Of a stretch of 64,000 bases of DNA, positions 1 to 8,805 are shown piece by piece (within the stretch, counting starts at the first letter, position 1; the number at the start of each line of letters is the position of its first letter). This DNA comes from Solirubrobacteraceae bacterium. GTDB lineage: Bacteria; Actinomycetota; Thermoleophilia; Solirubrobacterales; Solirubrobacteraceae. A program made the position numbers and the translations under genes. The notes under the pieces were generated by a model. It did no database searches. It was not told the DNA's origin and saw only the letters and a list, made by a program, of their open reading frames with translations. The stretch covers positions 78,501-142,500 of the forward strand of contig JAUJOF010000006.1 of the NCBI GenBank assembly GCA_030447785.1. Reading direction: 5' to 3'.

Positions 1-216
1 GGCGCTGGTCTCCTCGCCGACGCGCTCGAGGGCCTCCTGCACCGCGCCCTCGGGCGTGTGCTGGGTCTCGTTGGCGGCGACGTGCTCGCGCACGCGCTCC
101 ACGTACGCGTCGACCTGGAGGCGGTCGTAGCCCATGAGGACGGTGGAGAACGCGACCTCCCGCAGGGACGCGTCGTCTGGAGTCGGCTGGTGGTGCATGG
201 CCCCGGTATTCGCCAT
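1..216 (-). CDS. DivIVA-domain protein, N-terminal fragment
   Basis: The reading frame runs off the left edge, leaving the first 72 residues. After a short leader, residues 17-40 contain VAFSTVLMGYDRLQVDAYV, which fits the N-terminal DivIVA signature (F-x-x-x-x-x-GYD-x-x-x-VDAY) used for membrane-curvature binding by pole and septum proteins. The segment after it is Glu-rich and helical, as expected for the start of a coiled coil. The ATG at 214-216 was chosen; a second in-frame ATG lies at 196-198. Whether it is DivIVA/Wag31 itself or a smaller DivIVA-domain protein cannot be told from the fragment. Confidence 0.6.
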   Translation of the reverse strand, partial: MANTGAMHHQPTPDDASLREVAFSTVLMGYDRLQVDAYVERVREHVAANETQHTPEGAVQEALERVGEETSA

Positions 217-355
217 AGGACGTCGAAGGCTGAAAGATCGCGCCCAGGTCACGCCGCCGGCTTCCCTTCGGGCCAGGGGCGCAGCACCGGCCGGTCGGCG
301 GGATCGCGGCCATGTGCTCCCCCATCGTCGGAGCCGTGGGGCAGGAGCGGGCGGC

Positions 356-694
356 GTGGCGGCGAACCGTGCTGGCGTGCTTGCCCTCCTGTTCGTCACC
401 TCGATCCTCTTCGCCCTCGGCGCGTGGACCGTGGTGCGCCTCTCCACCCGCGCGCTGCATCGCCTGGGGATCGATCCGACGGGGGCGGCGCTCTGGCTGG
501 GACTGGCCGAGTTCGCGCCGGAGGAGGTGGCCGCGCCGCGTCCGCGTCCTGGGGCGCGACGCCACGCGCCGACGCGACCTCCGCGCGCGTCGGCTCCCTC
601 GCCCGCGCCGCGCCGCCCGCGAGCGATCGTCGAGTGGGGGGAGGGCGCTGACTTCGCCTTCGCCACGCAGGCGCCTGCCCGCGCGCGGCGCTAG
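356..694 (+). CDS. small single-pass membrane protein
   Basis: Unrecognised 112-residue protein. It starts at a GTG with an AGGAG ribosome site 8 bases upstream. One hydrophobic helix (about residues 7-26) is followed by the block LHRLGIDPTGAALWLGLAEF and then a long Pro/Arg/Ala-rich tail. The LGIDPxxAxxWLGLAE block recurs in the protein at 1243-1470, so the two are diverged paralogs flanking a DUF4190-like gene. Function unknown; probably a membrane-anchored accessory protein. An earlier ATG at 134 would add an Arg-rich stretch that overlaps the divergent DivIVA gene, so the GTG is preferred. Confidence 0.5.
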   Translation: MAANRAGVLALLFVTSILFALGAWTVVRLSTRALHRLGIDPTGAALWLGLAEFAPEEVAAPRPRPGARRHAPTRPPRASAPSPAPRRPRAIVEWGEGADFAFATQAPARARR

Positions 695-760
695 GAGCTT
701 GTAGAACACCCCGTTCCCGGCGCGTTTGGCGACGCGCGCGGGCGGAAACGCCGAAGCGTC

Positions 761-1246
761 ATGGCCTATCGAGACGAGCCCTACCGAGACGACCCGCGCG
801 ATCGCGACCGGGGGCGCTACGTCGAGGAGTACGAGACCTACCGCTCCGAGCCTCCGCGCGGGGGCACGGGCCTGGCCACCGCCTCTGCAGTGGTCGGCGT
901 GATCTCGCTGCTGGTCGTGATCCTCACGCTCGGCACGCTGTTCTTCCTCGCGCTGCCCGGGGGCATCGCGGCCATGGTGATGGGGGTGGCGGGCCGGGGG
1001 CGGGCGCGGGAGGGCCGCGGTCGCGCGCTGCTCGGCCTGATCACCGGCCTCATCGCGGTGGTGCTCTCGGTCCTGGTCATCGTCCTCATCGCCCTCCTGG
1101 CCACCGTGCTGGACAGCGTCAACCTCGACGGCCTGCCCGACTCGATCCGCGATCTGGCGCCTGACGACCTGCTACAAGACCTCGAGCAACGAGTGCCCGA
1201 GCTGCCCGACATCCCGGAGGTGCCCGAGGGAGCCCCCGAGCAATGA
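761..1246 (+). CDS. DUF4190-like membrane protein
   Basis: 161 residues. The N-terminal 35 residues are a repetitive Tyr/Arg/Asp/Glu stretch (YRDEPYRDDPRDRDR). Then follow about three hydrophobic segments (around 37-56, 57-78 and 87-113) with the Gly/Ala-rich GIAAMVMG pattern typical of DUF4190 proteins, and an acidic extracytoplasmic or cytoplasmic tail. Function unknown. The stop overlaps the start of the next gene by four bases (ATGA), so the two are probably cotranslated. Confidence 0.6.
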   Translation: MAYRDEPYRDDPRDRDRGRYVEEYETYRSEPPRGGTGLATASAVVGVISLLVVILTLGTLFFLALPGGIAAMVMGVAGRGRAREGRGRALLGLITGLIAVVLSVLVIVLIALLATVLDSVNLDGLPDSIRDLAPDDLLQDLEQRVPELPDIPEVPEGAPEQ

Positions 1247-1470
1247 CCCTGCTGATCCTCACCGTGCTCTTCGTCGCGGCCCTGACCGCCGCGGTCTGGC
1301 TGGCGGGTCGTCGGGCGCTGCGCCGGGTGGGCATCGACCCGATGGCCGCGCTCGTGTGGCTCGGTCTGGCCGAGACGCCGGTGGACGAGGAGCAGCACAT
1401 GCCCTCGGCCGAGGAACGCGCCGCGCGGCGCGCCGAGGAGCGGCGCGCGCGGGCCGCGAGCGCCGCCTGA
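1243..1470 (+). CDS. small membrane protein, paralog of 356-694
   Basis: 75 residues, start overlapping the upstream stop (ATGA). One N-terminal transmembrane helix (residues 2-20) is followed by RRVGIDPMAALVWLGLAE, closely matching the block in the protein at 356-694. The C-terminal third is a charged Glu/Arg/Ala helix. Not recognised. The overlap and shared block suggest that these three small membrane genes work together. Confidence 0.5.
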   Translation: MTLLILTVLFVAALTAAVWLAGRRALRRVGIDPMAALVWLGLAETPVDEEQHMPSAEERAARRAEERRARAASAA

Positions 1471-1535
1471 GCGCAAGGCCGGTGGCCCGTCGGCGGGCCC
1501 GTTCACCGCTGCGCCCCGGCGGGTAGCGCGCTGCC

Positions 1536-1730
1536 ATGACCGAAGACCCCTCACGCGTGCACGGCGGCGAGGCCTCGCTGGGCGACGCCCAGGCCGACAA
1601 CCCGCCCGACGATCCCGAGATGCTGTACGACGACGCCGACGAGCGCGACACCGCCGTCGAGTTCGAGGGCGACGACCCGCCTGCGCCCGAGGAGCGCGAC
1701 AACGAGGACCCCGCGCCCAACGCGCCGTAG
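1536..1730 (+). CDS. small acidic hypothetical protein
   Basis: 64 residues, strongly acidic (runs such as YDDADERD and FEGDD), with no hydrophobic segment and no recognised domain. Probably intrinsically disordered. The coordinates rest only on an open frame with an ATG start. It could be real or a chance GC-rich frame. Confidence 0.35.
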   Translation: MTEDPSRVHGGEASLGDAQADNPPDDPEMLYDDADERDTAVEFEGDDPPAPEERDNEDPAPNAP

Positions 1731-1794
1731 CCCACGTTCAGGGCGAGCGCCCGTAGCCTGTCGCGTCGCTGGGGGGCGGTCGGCCTCTCGGCGC

Positions 1795-2637
1795 TCACGG
1801 TCGCCGAGCCGCCCCGAGCTTGACGACCATCACCACCTCGAGGCCCCCGGGCACGCCGTAGCGCTCCAGGCGGCGCACGAACGCGGCGTGGATGCGCTCG
1901 CGGACCGCGGGGGTCTGGCGCTCGATCACCGTGGCGATGCGGGCGCTGCCACCGAGAAGCCCGTCCCAGAGCTCCTCGACATCCTCGGAGCGATGGATCA
2001 CCTCCAGGGTGCCCAGCTCCACGTCGACCAGCCCAGCCGCGCCCAGGAGGCCGCGCATCTCACCTTCGTCGGCGTAGCGGTAGGGGTCCGGACCGGGCGG
2101 AAGCGTGGCGTGGACGTCGATGCCCGTGTCGGCCACGGCCGCGGTCAGCTCCCCGAACAGCGGGGCGCGCTCGGGGCGGTCCCACACCGCCACCGCCGCG
2201 CGCCCGCCGGGCGCGAGCACCCGCGCGAACTCCGCCACCGCGCGCTCGGGCGTGGGGAGGTGATTGACGACCAGGCTCGCTACCACCGCCTCGAAGGCAC
2301 CGGCGGCAAAGGGCAGGGCCTCGGCGTCGGCGACGACGAACTCCAGACGGGGATGGCGCTCCCGCGCGACCGCGAGCATCCCCTCGGCCACGTCCGCCCC
2401 CGTCGCCCGCGCGCCCCGCGCGGCGGCCGCCGCGGTGACGATCCCGGTCCCGCAGCCGACGTCGAGCACCCGCATTGCGCCAGCGACCCCGGCGGCGTCG
2501 AGCAGCGGCCCGGCCACCTCCGCGGTGACCTGGCCCGTGACCCGATCGTACGTCGCGGCCCGCTCGCTCCACGCGCTCTCCTCGAAGCGCTTGAACGCGC
2601 CCCCGGAGGGATCGTCCTCGCGCGGAGGCCCGGTCAT
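1795..2637 (-). CDS. class I SAM-dependent methyltransferase
   Basis: 280 residues from the ATG at 2635-2637. Motif I, VLDVGCGTG, is at residues 57-65. It is followed by an acidic strand end (ATGADVAEGML), a motif II-like VVADAEALPF and a post-III region VLAPGGRAAVAVW. This is the Methyltransf_11/UbiE-like layout. The N-terminal FKRFEESAWSERAATYDRVT is the usual cap helix in this family. The substrate cannot be predicted. The frame stays open to 2922, but the Arg/Pro-rich extension crosses an intergenic structured repeat and is not protein-like. Encoded downstream of mug on the same strand, about 285 bases away. Confidence 0.8.
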   Translation of the reverse strand: MTGPPREDDPSGGAFKRFEESAWSERAATYDRVTGQVTAEVAGPLLDAAGVAGAMRVLDVGCGTGIVTAAAAARGARATGADVAEGMLAVARERHPRLEFVVADAEALPFAAGAFEAVVASLVVNHLPTPERAVAEFARVLAPGGRAAVAVWDRPERAPLFGELTAAVADTGIDVHATLPPGPDPYRYADEGEMRGLLGAAGLVDVELGTLEVIHRSEDVEELWDGLLGGSARIATVIERQTPAVRERIHAAFVRRLERYGVPGGLEVVMVVKLGAARRP

Positions 2638-2762
2638 CGTGCGCCGAGCATAGGCGCGATCTCCGCCGCCGACGCTCCAGGGCGCCGGGAGATCGTCGCG
2701 CTCGCAGTCACGACACGGCGTCCGATGCCGACTTGGCCTGTCCGGGGCGCTCGCCCTCGGGC

Positions 2763-2805
2763 GCTGGGCGGCTTCTGGGCGATAGCCGAGCGAAACCCGC
2801 CCAGC
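2763..2805 (-). repeat. structured repeat, copy 1 (outer stem plus hairpin)
   Basis: Intergenic element between mug and the methyltransferase gene. On the minus strand it begins GCTGGGCGG and ends CCGCCCAGC, a 9-bp outer stem. Inside are GGTTTCG on the 5' side, a small hairpin with a TATC loop, and AGAAG on the 3' side. A second copy at 49031-49072 keeps the outer stem and the TTTCG/AGAAG internal loop but changes both sides of the inner helix together. It may be an RNA element, a REP-like repeat or a degenerate mobile unit. Confidence 0.6.
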
Positions 2806-2922
2806 AGTCGGTCGAGGGCAAGCGAGATCGGGATGGTGGGCGCCTTGTCGGTCATATACGGGAAGACCCGCCCAGCCCGCGTGGACGGGCGCTGCCAAGC
2901 GCCCCACCGGTCCTCGATCCAT

Positions 2923-3465
2923 TCAGGGCGCGGCGAGCGTCTCCGCGTACACGCGGGCCTCGGCGTACAGTCGCGCGAAGTCGGCCGGCTTGTAGTGGGC
3001 GTTGAGGCCGCTGGGGTTCGGCAGCACCCAGGCCGGGCGGCCGCCGACGTCGTCGGGCTGCAGCCCCATGAGTGCGCGCGGATGCCCGAAGGCGATGCGG
3101 TAGGCGGTCAGCCCGACCACGGCCACGAGCCGCGGCTGGTGCCGGCGGACGGTCCGCTCGAGCTCGGCGGCGCCCTCGCGCAGCTCCTCCCGGGTGAGCT
3201 CCGCCGCCTCTCGCGTCGGGCGAAAGGCGATGTTCGTCACGCCGACGCCGTACGCGGGGAGCTCGGCGTCCTCCTCCGGCCAGAGCCGGCGGTGGGTGTA
3301 CCCGGCCGCGTGCAGCGTCGGCCAGAACCGGTTTCCCGGTCGCGCGAAGTGGTGGCCCACCTCCGCCGAGCGCAGGGACGGGTTGATACCCACGAAGAGA
3401 ACCCGCAGCCCGGGACCGAGGATGGGACCCAGCACGTGCGGGAAGTGTTGCTCGGGTTCGGCCAT
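2923..3465 (-). CDS. mug: G/U(T) mismatch-specific uracil/thymine DNA glycosylase
   Basis: 180 residues, the usual length for Mug. Family motifs are present: VGINPS at residues 25-30 (the catalytic Asn region) and PNPSGLN at 149-155 (the lesion-binding loop). Also present is the conserved HFARPGNRFWPTL segment. The enzyme excises uracil or ethenocytosine from mismatches in double-stranded DNA during base-excision repair. The ATG at 3463-3465 is the only sensible start. It stands alone, with a structured repeat downstream. Confidence 0.9.
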   Translation of the reverse strand: MAEPEQHFPHVLGPILGPGLRVLFVGINPSLRSAEVGHHFARPGNRFWPTLHAAGYTHRRLWPEEDAELPAYGVGVTNIAFRPTREAAELTREELREGAAELERTVRRHQPRLVAVVGLTAYRIAFGHPRALMGLQPDDVGGRPAWVLPNPSGLNAHYKPADFARLYAEARVYAETLAAP

Positions 3466-3558
3466 GGGGCTTGTGGGTGCCTGCTTGGAGACCCGCCTCT
3501 GGCAGCGTAGGCCGCGCAGCGACGAGGGGAGTCGTCACCCCATATCGTCGTCCGGCCT

Positions 3559-4158
3559 ATGCCACGACTGCTGATCTGGACGGGGATCGATGCCTGGCGC
3601 GCCGAAGCCGCCACGGTCGAACTCGAGACCGGCTCTCTGTCGGCAGAGGGCACCCAGCTCGGCGACGAGCCCGTGCCCTACCGCCTCGATTACCAGCTCG
3701 AGGTGGACGGGGACTGGATCACCCGTCGCCTGCGTGCCCAGGCCCGCGGCGCGGACTGGACGCGCGAGCTCGACCTGCGCCACGACGGCGAGGGACACTG
3801 GACGGCACAGGCCGCGCAGGAGGGCGACGTGCAGCTGCCTTCGCCGGGTGGCGGCGTCGCGGGCGTCGACGGCGCGCTGGATTGCGACCTTGGCCTCTGT
3901 CCTCTGACGAACGTGATGCCCGTCCGGCGACACGCGCTTCACCTTCGCCCCGGCGAGGCCGACTTCCTCATGGCCTGGGTCTCGGTGCCCGGCCTCTCGC
4001 TACACCCTTCGCGCCAGCGCTACGAGCACGTCGCCCGGCGCGACGATCGCTGCGTCGTACGCTACGTCGGCGAGCACCGAAGCTTCGTGGAAGAGCTCGA
4101 GGTCGACCACGACGGGTTCGTGCTGCTGTATCCACAGCTTGCCCGACGCCTCCTCTGA
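3559..4158 (+). CDS. putative glycolipid-binding family protein (DUF1089)
   Basis: 199 residues matching the putative glycolipid-binding family (PF06475). It has an N-terminal W-x-x-x-D-AWRAEAATVEL strand, then GTQLGDEPVPYRLDYQLEVD, an ITRRLRAQ strand and the central GALDCDLGLCPLTNVMPVRRH block, ending with RYVGEHRSFVEELEVDHDGFVLLYPQLA. The fold is all-beta, cytoplasmic, with no signal peptide. The family name rests on a distant structural inference, so the biochemical role is unknown. Confidence 0.75.
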   Translation: MPRLLIWTGIDAWRAEAATVELETGSLSAEGTQLGDEPVPYRLDYQLEVDGDWITRRLRAQARGADWTRELDLRHDGEGHWTAQAAQEGDVQLPSPGGGVAGVDGALDCDLGLCPLTNVMPVRRHALHLRPGEADFLMAWVSVPGLSLHPSRQRYEHVARRDDRCVVRYVGEHRSFVEELEVDHDGFVLLYPQLARRLL

Positions 4159-4216
4159 CCTCTGGCGCCCCCGAGCGGCGTGACCGGATGGTCCGGTCTC
4201 GGTGAAGGGGCCGACA

Positions 4217-4916
4217 TCACGTCGTGCCCTTGCCTGCCCAGTCGGCCAGCGCCGTGGCCAGCTCAACGGGGCGGTCTTCCATCGAGAAGTGCCCGGCCTC
4301 GGGGAGGAGGACTCGCAACATGCGCCGGCCACAGCGCCTGGCCCCTGCTCGCCTTCCCACTGGCCGAACAGCGCCGTGAAGACCTCCTCGTCCATCGGAC
4401 GGTAGGTCGCAGTGCGCAGGTGCGCCGCGACGACCTCCCGAAAGAGATGCACGGGATGGTCCGATAGGCCTTCAGGTGGGCCTGGATGTGCCGGCTCGCC
4501 GGCGTGACCCAGGGACGCAGGACCACGGCGTCGACGAGGGCCGGTCGCCGAGCCGCCACCCCCTCGAGCAGGTGAGCACGCAGGACGATGGCGCCGCCGA
4601 TGTCGTGGCCGACAAGGGCGGGGCGATCGAGTCCCCAGCTGCCAACGAGCTCGCGGAGCAGACGGCCCTGGACGGCGATCGAGACGTCCTGATCCTCGCG
4701 GCGCTCGGACTCGCCGTAGCCAAGCAGGTCATAGAGGTAGACGCAGCAGCGCTCGGCCAGCACCGGGGCCACCTTTCGCCACAGCACCGAGCGGCTCGGC
4801 GTGCCGTGCACCAGGACGACCGGCGGACCGTCGCCCATGCGGTCCCAGGCGATCTCGCCCACAGACGTCTGGGTCTTGTGACGCAGGCTCCAGGCGATCC
4901 CCTCCGAGGTCACCAC
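4217..4916 (-). pseudogene. alpha/beta hydrolase, broken by frameshifts and an internal deletion
   Basis: The N-terminal part reads VVLVHGTPSRSVLWRKV, LYDLLGYGES and LVGHDIGGAI (the nucleophile would normally be Ser or Asp in G-x-x-x-GG; here HDIGG, as in dehalogenase-like hydrolases) down to about 4452. The frame then changes and continues as HLFREVVAAHLRTATYRPMD. Near 4330 it changes again into RVLLPEAGHFSMEDRPVEL, which carries the catalytic His. Roughly 50 residues expected before that last block, including the acid residue, are absent. I therefore read it as a real pseudogene rather than a single sequence error. GTG at 4914-4916 is the likely original start. Confidence 0.7.
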
Positions 4917-5136
4917 CGACTCGTACCCCTCGATGAGAGCTGGAAGCCTCCGCCCCGAAATCCATCGCGTACGGCTGCCGTGGGCGACCGTTGCCCTCGC
5001 GCTCGCCGCCACGATGATCCAAGGGGTCCGCCGTCTCGTAGCATTGGTGCGTGGATCTGCGACTCCCCCCAACGCCTCCCGGGTAGGTCCTGCGAGGGTG
5101 CCGGCAGACGATGCATCGGGCGGTCGTGGTGGTAGC

Positions 5137-5640
5137 GTGCTGAATGGCCTGCTCGCGCCTCTGCGCATCCCCGAGCGTGTCATCGAGTCGCTCGAGTCGC
5201 TGGCCGAGGCGGCCCGCGAGCTGGCACCGATGCGTGCCGAGCTCGTGCGCGTGCGCAAGCAGACCGAACCACTGGCCGAGCTGATGCCCGCCATCGAGCG
5301 AGTCCTCGACTACACCGAACCGGTTCCAGAGCTGCTCGCCGTGGTCGAGCGCATCACCAGGCAGGCCGAGCCGCTTGCGGACCTGCTCTCCTCGCTGGAA
5401 AGCGTCGAGAGGGGCCTCGGGGAGCGGGTCGACTCCCTCAACGAGAAGGTCGGGATGCTCAACGACCACGAGGCTCAGCTCACTCATACGGTGGGCGAGC
5501 TGGTAGACGAGCTGAAGTCCATGCACCAGACCATCGGCGGGCTCAAGGGCGACGTCGAGCGCATCACCGACCGCCTGCCCGACCCGACGCGCGGACCGCT
5601 CGAGAGGGCCCGCGACGTCTTCACCAGCAGCAACGAGTGA
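5137..5640 (+). CDS. coiled-coil hypothetical protein
   Basis: 167 residues from a GTG at 5137. An upstream ATG at 4933 would add sequence antisense to the hydrolase pseudogene and is less likely. The protein starts LNGLLAPLRIPERVIESLESL. It then shows repeating segments (QTEPLAELMPAIERVL, YTEPVPELLAVVERI, QAEPLADLLSSLESV) spaced about 20 residues apart. It ends in a long heptad coiled coil, VDSLNEKVGMLNDHEAQLTH. There is no membrane segment. The role is unknown; the architecture suggests a structural or scaffolding protein. Confidence 0.6.
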   Translation: MLNGLLAPLRIPERVIESLESLAEAARELAPMRAELVRVRKQTEPLAELMPAIERVLDYTEPVPELLAVVERITRQAEPLADLLSSLESVERGLGERVDSLNEKVGMLNDHEAQLTHTVGELVDELKSMHQTIGGLKGDVERITDRLPDPTRGPLERARDVFTSSNE

Positions 5641-5782
5641 CGCTCGCGAGACCGAGGCTTGGTGGCGTTCGCAGCCTGCGGCGCTGAGCCGCGCGTCGAA
5701 GCGTTCGCTGCGGTCGTGCGCCGGGGGCGCAAGCGTCGTCGCGCTGCAGCGCGGCCGCAATGCCTTCTAACCCCCCTTATGT

Positions 5783-6549
5783 CTACCGAGACGGGGAGCG
5801 CCACGACGACGCGACGAGCACGAGGACGCGCGGGAGCGTCACGGCGTACGCCCGCAGGATCGAGCGCATCGCCGGCGCCGCGTCCTCGACGCCGGCCGCG
5901 CGCAGGGAGGCCGGGTCGGCGACGACCTCCCACGGCAGGTCCGCGGCGGCCGCCGCGGCCGCATCGTGCAGCGCGCCCGCGCGCGCTCGGGTCGGCGCCG
6001 CCTGGGGCTCGAGCTGGTCCCAGAGCGCCTCGAGGCGTCCCTCCTCGGCTGCGCGGCGCCAGACGGAGTTGACGATCGGCGTGTCGAGCGCGGCACGGAT
6101 GCGGCCCAGGACGTCGGCGTGCGCGGCGAGAGCGCCGGTGGGCGCGACGCCCGGGCGCAGCGGCTCCGACGGCGGCGGGGGGCGGCGCCGCGCGCGGACG
6201 GGCGGCCCGGCAGCGCGCCCTCGAGCGCGGCCAGCAGCCCGCAGGAGAGCAGCAGCATCCGGCCCAGTGGCTCGACGAACCCGGCCAGGAGCCGGCGATC
6301 GCGCGGATCGGCGGGAGGCGCCGCGGCGTCCGTGACGCTCGCCGCGAGCCGCTCGACGGTCTCGGCGGCGTCCGCGCTTGCCAGGACGGCCGCTCCCTGC
6401 TCCCACGCGAGCACCGCGTAGGGCGGGCAGACGGCGAGCGACTTCAGCAGGCTGGGGACGAACGGGGCCTGCTCGAGCGCCGCCGCGTAGACGGCGGCAA
6501 CGCGGCCAGTGGCCTCGTCCTCCTCGACCATCGGGTAGGCGACGATCAT
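5783..6549 (-). pseudogene. DehI-like (2-haloacid dehalogenase family) gene with one frameshift
   Basis: The first ~130 residues (VEEDEATGRVAAVYAAAL, FVPSLLKSLAVCPPYAVLAWE) and the C-terminal half (VLGRIRAALDTPIVNSVWRRAA, LEALWDQLEP) lie in different frames. Joined at about 6170-6230 they give ~255 residues with the two-repeat helical pattern of the DehI family (PF10778). Known members remove halogen from 2-haloacids without a covalent intermediate, though many homologs are uncharacterised. The join lies in a G/C homopolymer-rich stretch, so a sequence error is possible. The family call is from recall of the motif. Confidence 0.55.
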
Positions 6550-6758
6550 GGCCGCCAGACGCTCTCGTCAGCACGCCGGGACCGGAAGTCTCCGATCTCG
6601 TCGTCACCGCCCGGACGATCGAGAAGCTCGCCTCCGTCCCCAAAGTGGCCGGTCACAGGATCGCCGGCGAACCCGGTCTCGGTGCGGAGAACCATGCTAC
6701 GGCCAGCCCCTCTCTTTGTCCTGCGCAGATCGACAACGGCCAAGCGTATCGGCGTGCG

Positions 6759-6905
6759 CTACTGCTCACCCTCGAAGTAGTCGAGGTTCTTTTCGGGTCG
6801 GGAGATGATGAGGGTCTCCTCTGTCCCCGGCTCGGCTCCCGGAGCATAGCTGCGGGCCCAGACCTTGCCGCTATCGGGATACTCGCTCACCTCTGGGGCC
6901 AGCAT
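6759..6905 (-). CDS. short unrecognised open frame
   Basis: 48 residues, reading MLAPEVSEYPDSGKVWARSY and ending SRPEKNLDYFEGEQ. The composition is protein-like rather than the Arg/Pro/Ala pattern of GC shadows, so it is probably the 3' end of a lost gene or a very small gene. The frame stays open upstream (RILFVSTM) but has no start codon there. It overlaps the region where the divergent nucleotidyltransferase would have begun. Function unknown. Confidence 0.3.
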   Translation of the reverse strand: MLAPEVSEYPDSGKVWARSYAPGAEPGTEETLIISRPEKNLDYFEGEQ

Positions 6906-6934
6906 GGTGCTCACGAAGAGGATGCGGACCGCTG

Positions 6935-7611
6935 GTCGGGTCCTCCGCGCTCGGTCGCGAGGACCAATGGTCGGACATCGACCTTGCTCTGTGCGTCGAC
7001 GCGGACGCCGAGCGCGCGGCGGTGATCGCCGAATGGACCGACTGGATGTACGCCGAACATGGTGCCGTCCATCACATGGACATAACCCGGGGCGGGGCGC
7101 TCTACCGGGTCTTGCTCCTCGCTAGCACACTGCAGCTCGACCTCTCCTTCTGGCCGGCGACGGAGTTCGGCGCAACCGGTCCGGGCTTCCGCCTGCTGTT
7201 CGGAGCCGTCGCGAAGGAGGCCCCGGCTCCGGTGCCCACCACCGCCGCGAAGGAGACCGCCGCCGCCGAGCTGATCGGATGGGCCTGGCTGTACGCGCTC
7301 CATGCCCGTTCGAGCGTCGCCCGCGAGCGGGTGCGGCAGGCCGAGTACATGGTCAGCGGAATGCGAGACCAGGTCCTCGCCCTGGCGTGTTTGCGCCACG
7401 ACCTACCCACAGTCCACGGTCGAGGATTCGACCGCCTCCCGCCCGAGGCGACCGCAGCCATCGAGCCGGCAATAGTGCGCTCGCTCGATATCCCCGAGCT
7501 CAAACGAGCCTTCGCCGCGGCCACCGAGGCACATTGCTCGGCGAGGCCGAACTGTCCGACCCCGCGCTGGCGAACCGTCTGGCCGGTCCCCTCAGAGTCC
7601 TCGCAAGCTGA
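6935..7611 (+). pseudogene. nucleotidyltransferase-domain protein remnant
   Basis: The frame begins abruptly with VGSSALGREDQWSDIDLAL, the GS-x-x-x-G...SD-x-D core of the pol-beta nucleotidyltransferase fold. It continues through HHMDITRGGALYRVLLLA and FWPATEFGATGPGFRLLFG. Later comes an all-helical region with HARSSVARERVRQAEYMVSG. Near 7530 the frame changes to LLGEAELSDPALANRLAGPL and ends. There is no start codon or normal N-terminal helix before the core, and the frame change is internal. Relatives resemble aminoglycoside adenylyltransferases, but the substrate is unknown. Probably decayed. Confidence 0.65.
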
Positions 7612-7749
7612 GATTCCCCGGCTCCCACGGCAAGCCGCCATCGCCATCCCCGGAGGGGGACCCTCGGCTTCGCGCTCCTGCCCCAGTCCGACCGTCTCGA
7701 TAGGCCATCGCTCTGCGCGGCAGCCTCGCCGCTTACTCTCCTCGTTGGG

Positions 7750-8223
7750 ATGCTTTCGTCGCCGGAGCCGAGCCGCGTCGCCGAGCCAGCGGACGCCGAA
7801 GAGGTCGCGGAGCTGATCGATCGCTTCCAGGCGGAGTTCGAGGAGTACACGCCCGGCGCCGCGATCCTCGTCCCTCGCGTCCGCGAGCACCTCGCGGGAG
7901 ATCTGAGCGTGTTCCTGCTGGCCGGACCGCCCCGCGTCGGCGTGGCTCAACTGCGCTTTCGCGAGTACCTGCTCACTGGGGCGCCGACGTGCTACTTGGA
8001 GGAGCTCTACGTGGTGCCTGACCGCCGGGGCGAGGGGCACGGGCGGATGCTCATGGAGACGGCGTTGGACGTGGCGCGCGAGCACGGGGCGACCACGATG
8101 GAGCTGGGCACCGCCGTCGACGACACCGCGGCGCGAGGGCTCTACGAGAGCCTCGGGTTCACGAACCTCGAGAAGGAGGGGCGGCCCGAGACGCAGATGC
8201 TCTACTACGAACGCGAGTTGTAG
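7750..8223 (+). CDS. GNAT-family N-acetyltransferase
   Basis: 157 residues. Motif A for acetyl-CoA binding is clear: YLEELYVVPDRRGEGHGRML, giving R-x-G-x-G. It is followed by an amphipathic helix and the motif B region ARGLYESLGF. The N-terminal half (DAEEVAELIDRFQAEFEE) is the usual alpha1-alpha2 segment. The acyl acceptor is unknown. It stands alone on the plus strand, with no close partner. Confidence 0.85.
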   Translation: MLSSPEPSRVAEPADAEEVAELIDRFQAEFEEYTPGAAILVPRVREHLAGDLSVFLLAGPPRVGVAQLRFREYLLTGAPTCYLEELYVVPDRRGEGHGRMLMETALDVAREHGATTMELGTAVDDTAARGLYESLGFTNLEKEGRPETQMLYYEREL

Positions 8224-8352
8224 GCAGCCCGCGCGAGACGCGCGTCCGGCATCGCACACGGCGATCGCCCTACGGGACGCTGCCATGGCGTCGTCGCCCG
8301 GTAGTGCGGCGTGACCGATGAGATTCGGCCGGCGCGGCAGTCATGTAGGACG

Positions 8353-8368
8353 TCAGGCGATCGCCTGA
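8353..8368. promoter_or_regulatory. perfect 16-bp palindrome, candidate operator
   Basis: TCAGGCGATCGCCTGA is a perfect inverted repeat 44 bases before the DUF1428 start, in a 188-base gap that otherwise holds no gene. A dimeric regulator could bind here. No regulator gene for it is evident nearby, so this is only a candidate. Confidence 0.35.
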
Positions 8369-8411
8369 TCCGGTCACGAGAGGGCCGGTTAGATCAACGA
8401 AGGAGGCTGGC

Positions 8412-8765
8412 ATGGCTTACGTCGACGGATTTGTGATGGTGGTCCCGAAGGACCGGATCGACGACTACGAGAAGGTTGCCCAAGAGGCGGGCGCGGTGTG
8501 GAAGGAGCACGGCGCCCAGAGCGTCATGGAGTGCATCGGCGACGACGTGCCCTATGGCGAGCTGACGTCCTTTCCGCGCGCCGTCCAGGCCGGCGAGGAC
8601 GAGGTCGTGTTCTTCTCGTGGATCGTCTACGAGTCGCGCGAGGCGCGCGACTCGGTCAACGAGCGGGTGATGGCCGACGAGCGGATGAAGGGTGACATGG
8701 CGCAGATGCCGTTCGACGGCAAGCGGATGATCTACGGGGGCTTCCGGCCGCTCGTCCATTTGTAG
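8412..8765 (+). CDS. DUF1428 family protein
   Basis: 117 residues, the family's normal size. It opens MAYVDGFVMVVPKDRIDDYE and contains VFFSWIVYESREARDSVNERVM and MPFDGKRMIYGGF, the conserved blocks of this dimeric alpha/beta-barrel (ferredoxin-like) family, homologous to E. coli YbaA. A strong AAGGAGG ribosome site precedes the ATG. Its biochemical role is not established. A 16-bp palindrome lies upstream. Confidence 0.85.
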   Translation: MAYVDGFVMVVPKDRIDDYEKVAQEAGAVWKEHGAQSVMECIGDDVPYGELTSFPRAVQAGEDEVVFFSWIVYESREARDSVNERVMADERMKGDMAQMPFDGKRMIYGGFRPLVHL

Positions 8766-8805
8766 CCAGCCGGTTGCGTGGACCACGGGACGACCTCGTC
8801 ACGGG

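Noticed and set aside
1888..3510. A 540-codon plus-strand frame
   Set aside because: Antisense to the methyltransferase and mug genes; composition is Arg/Gly/His-rich without domains.
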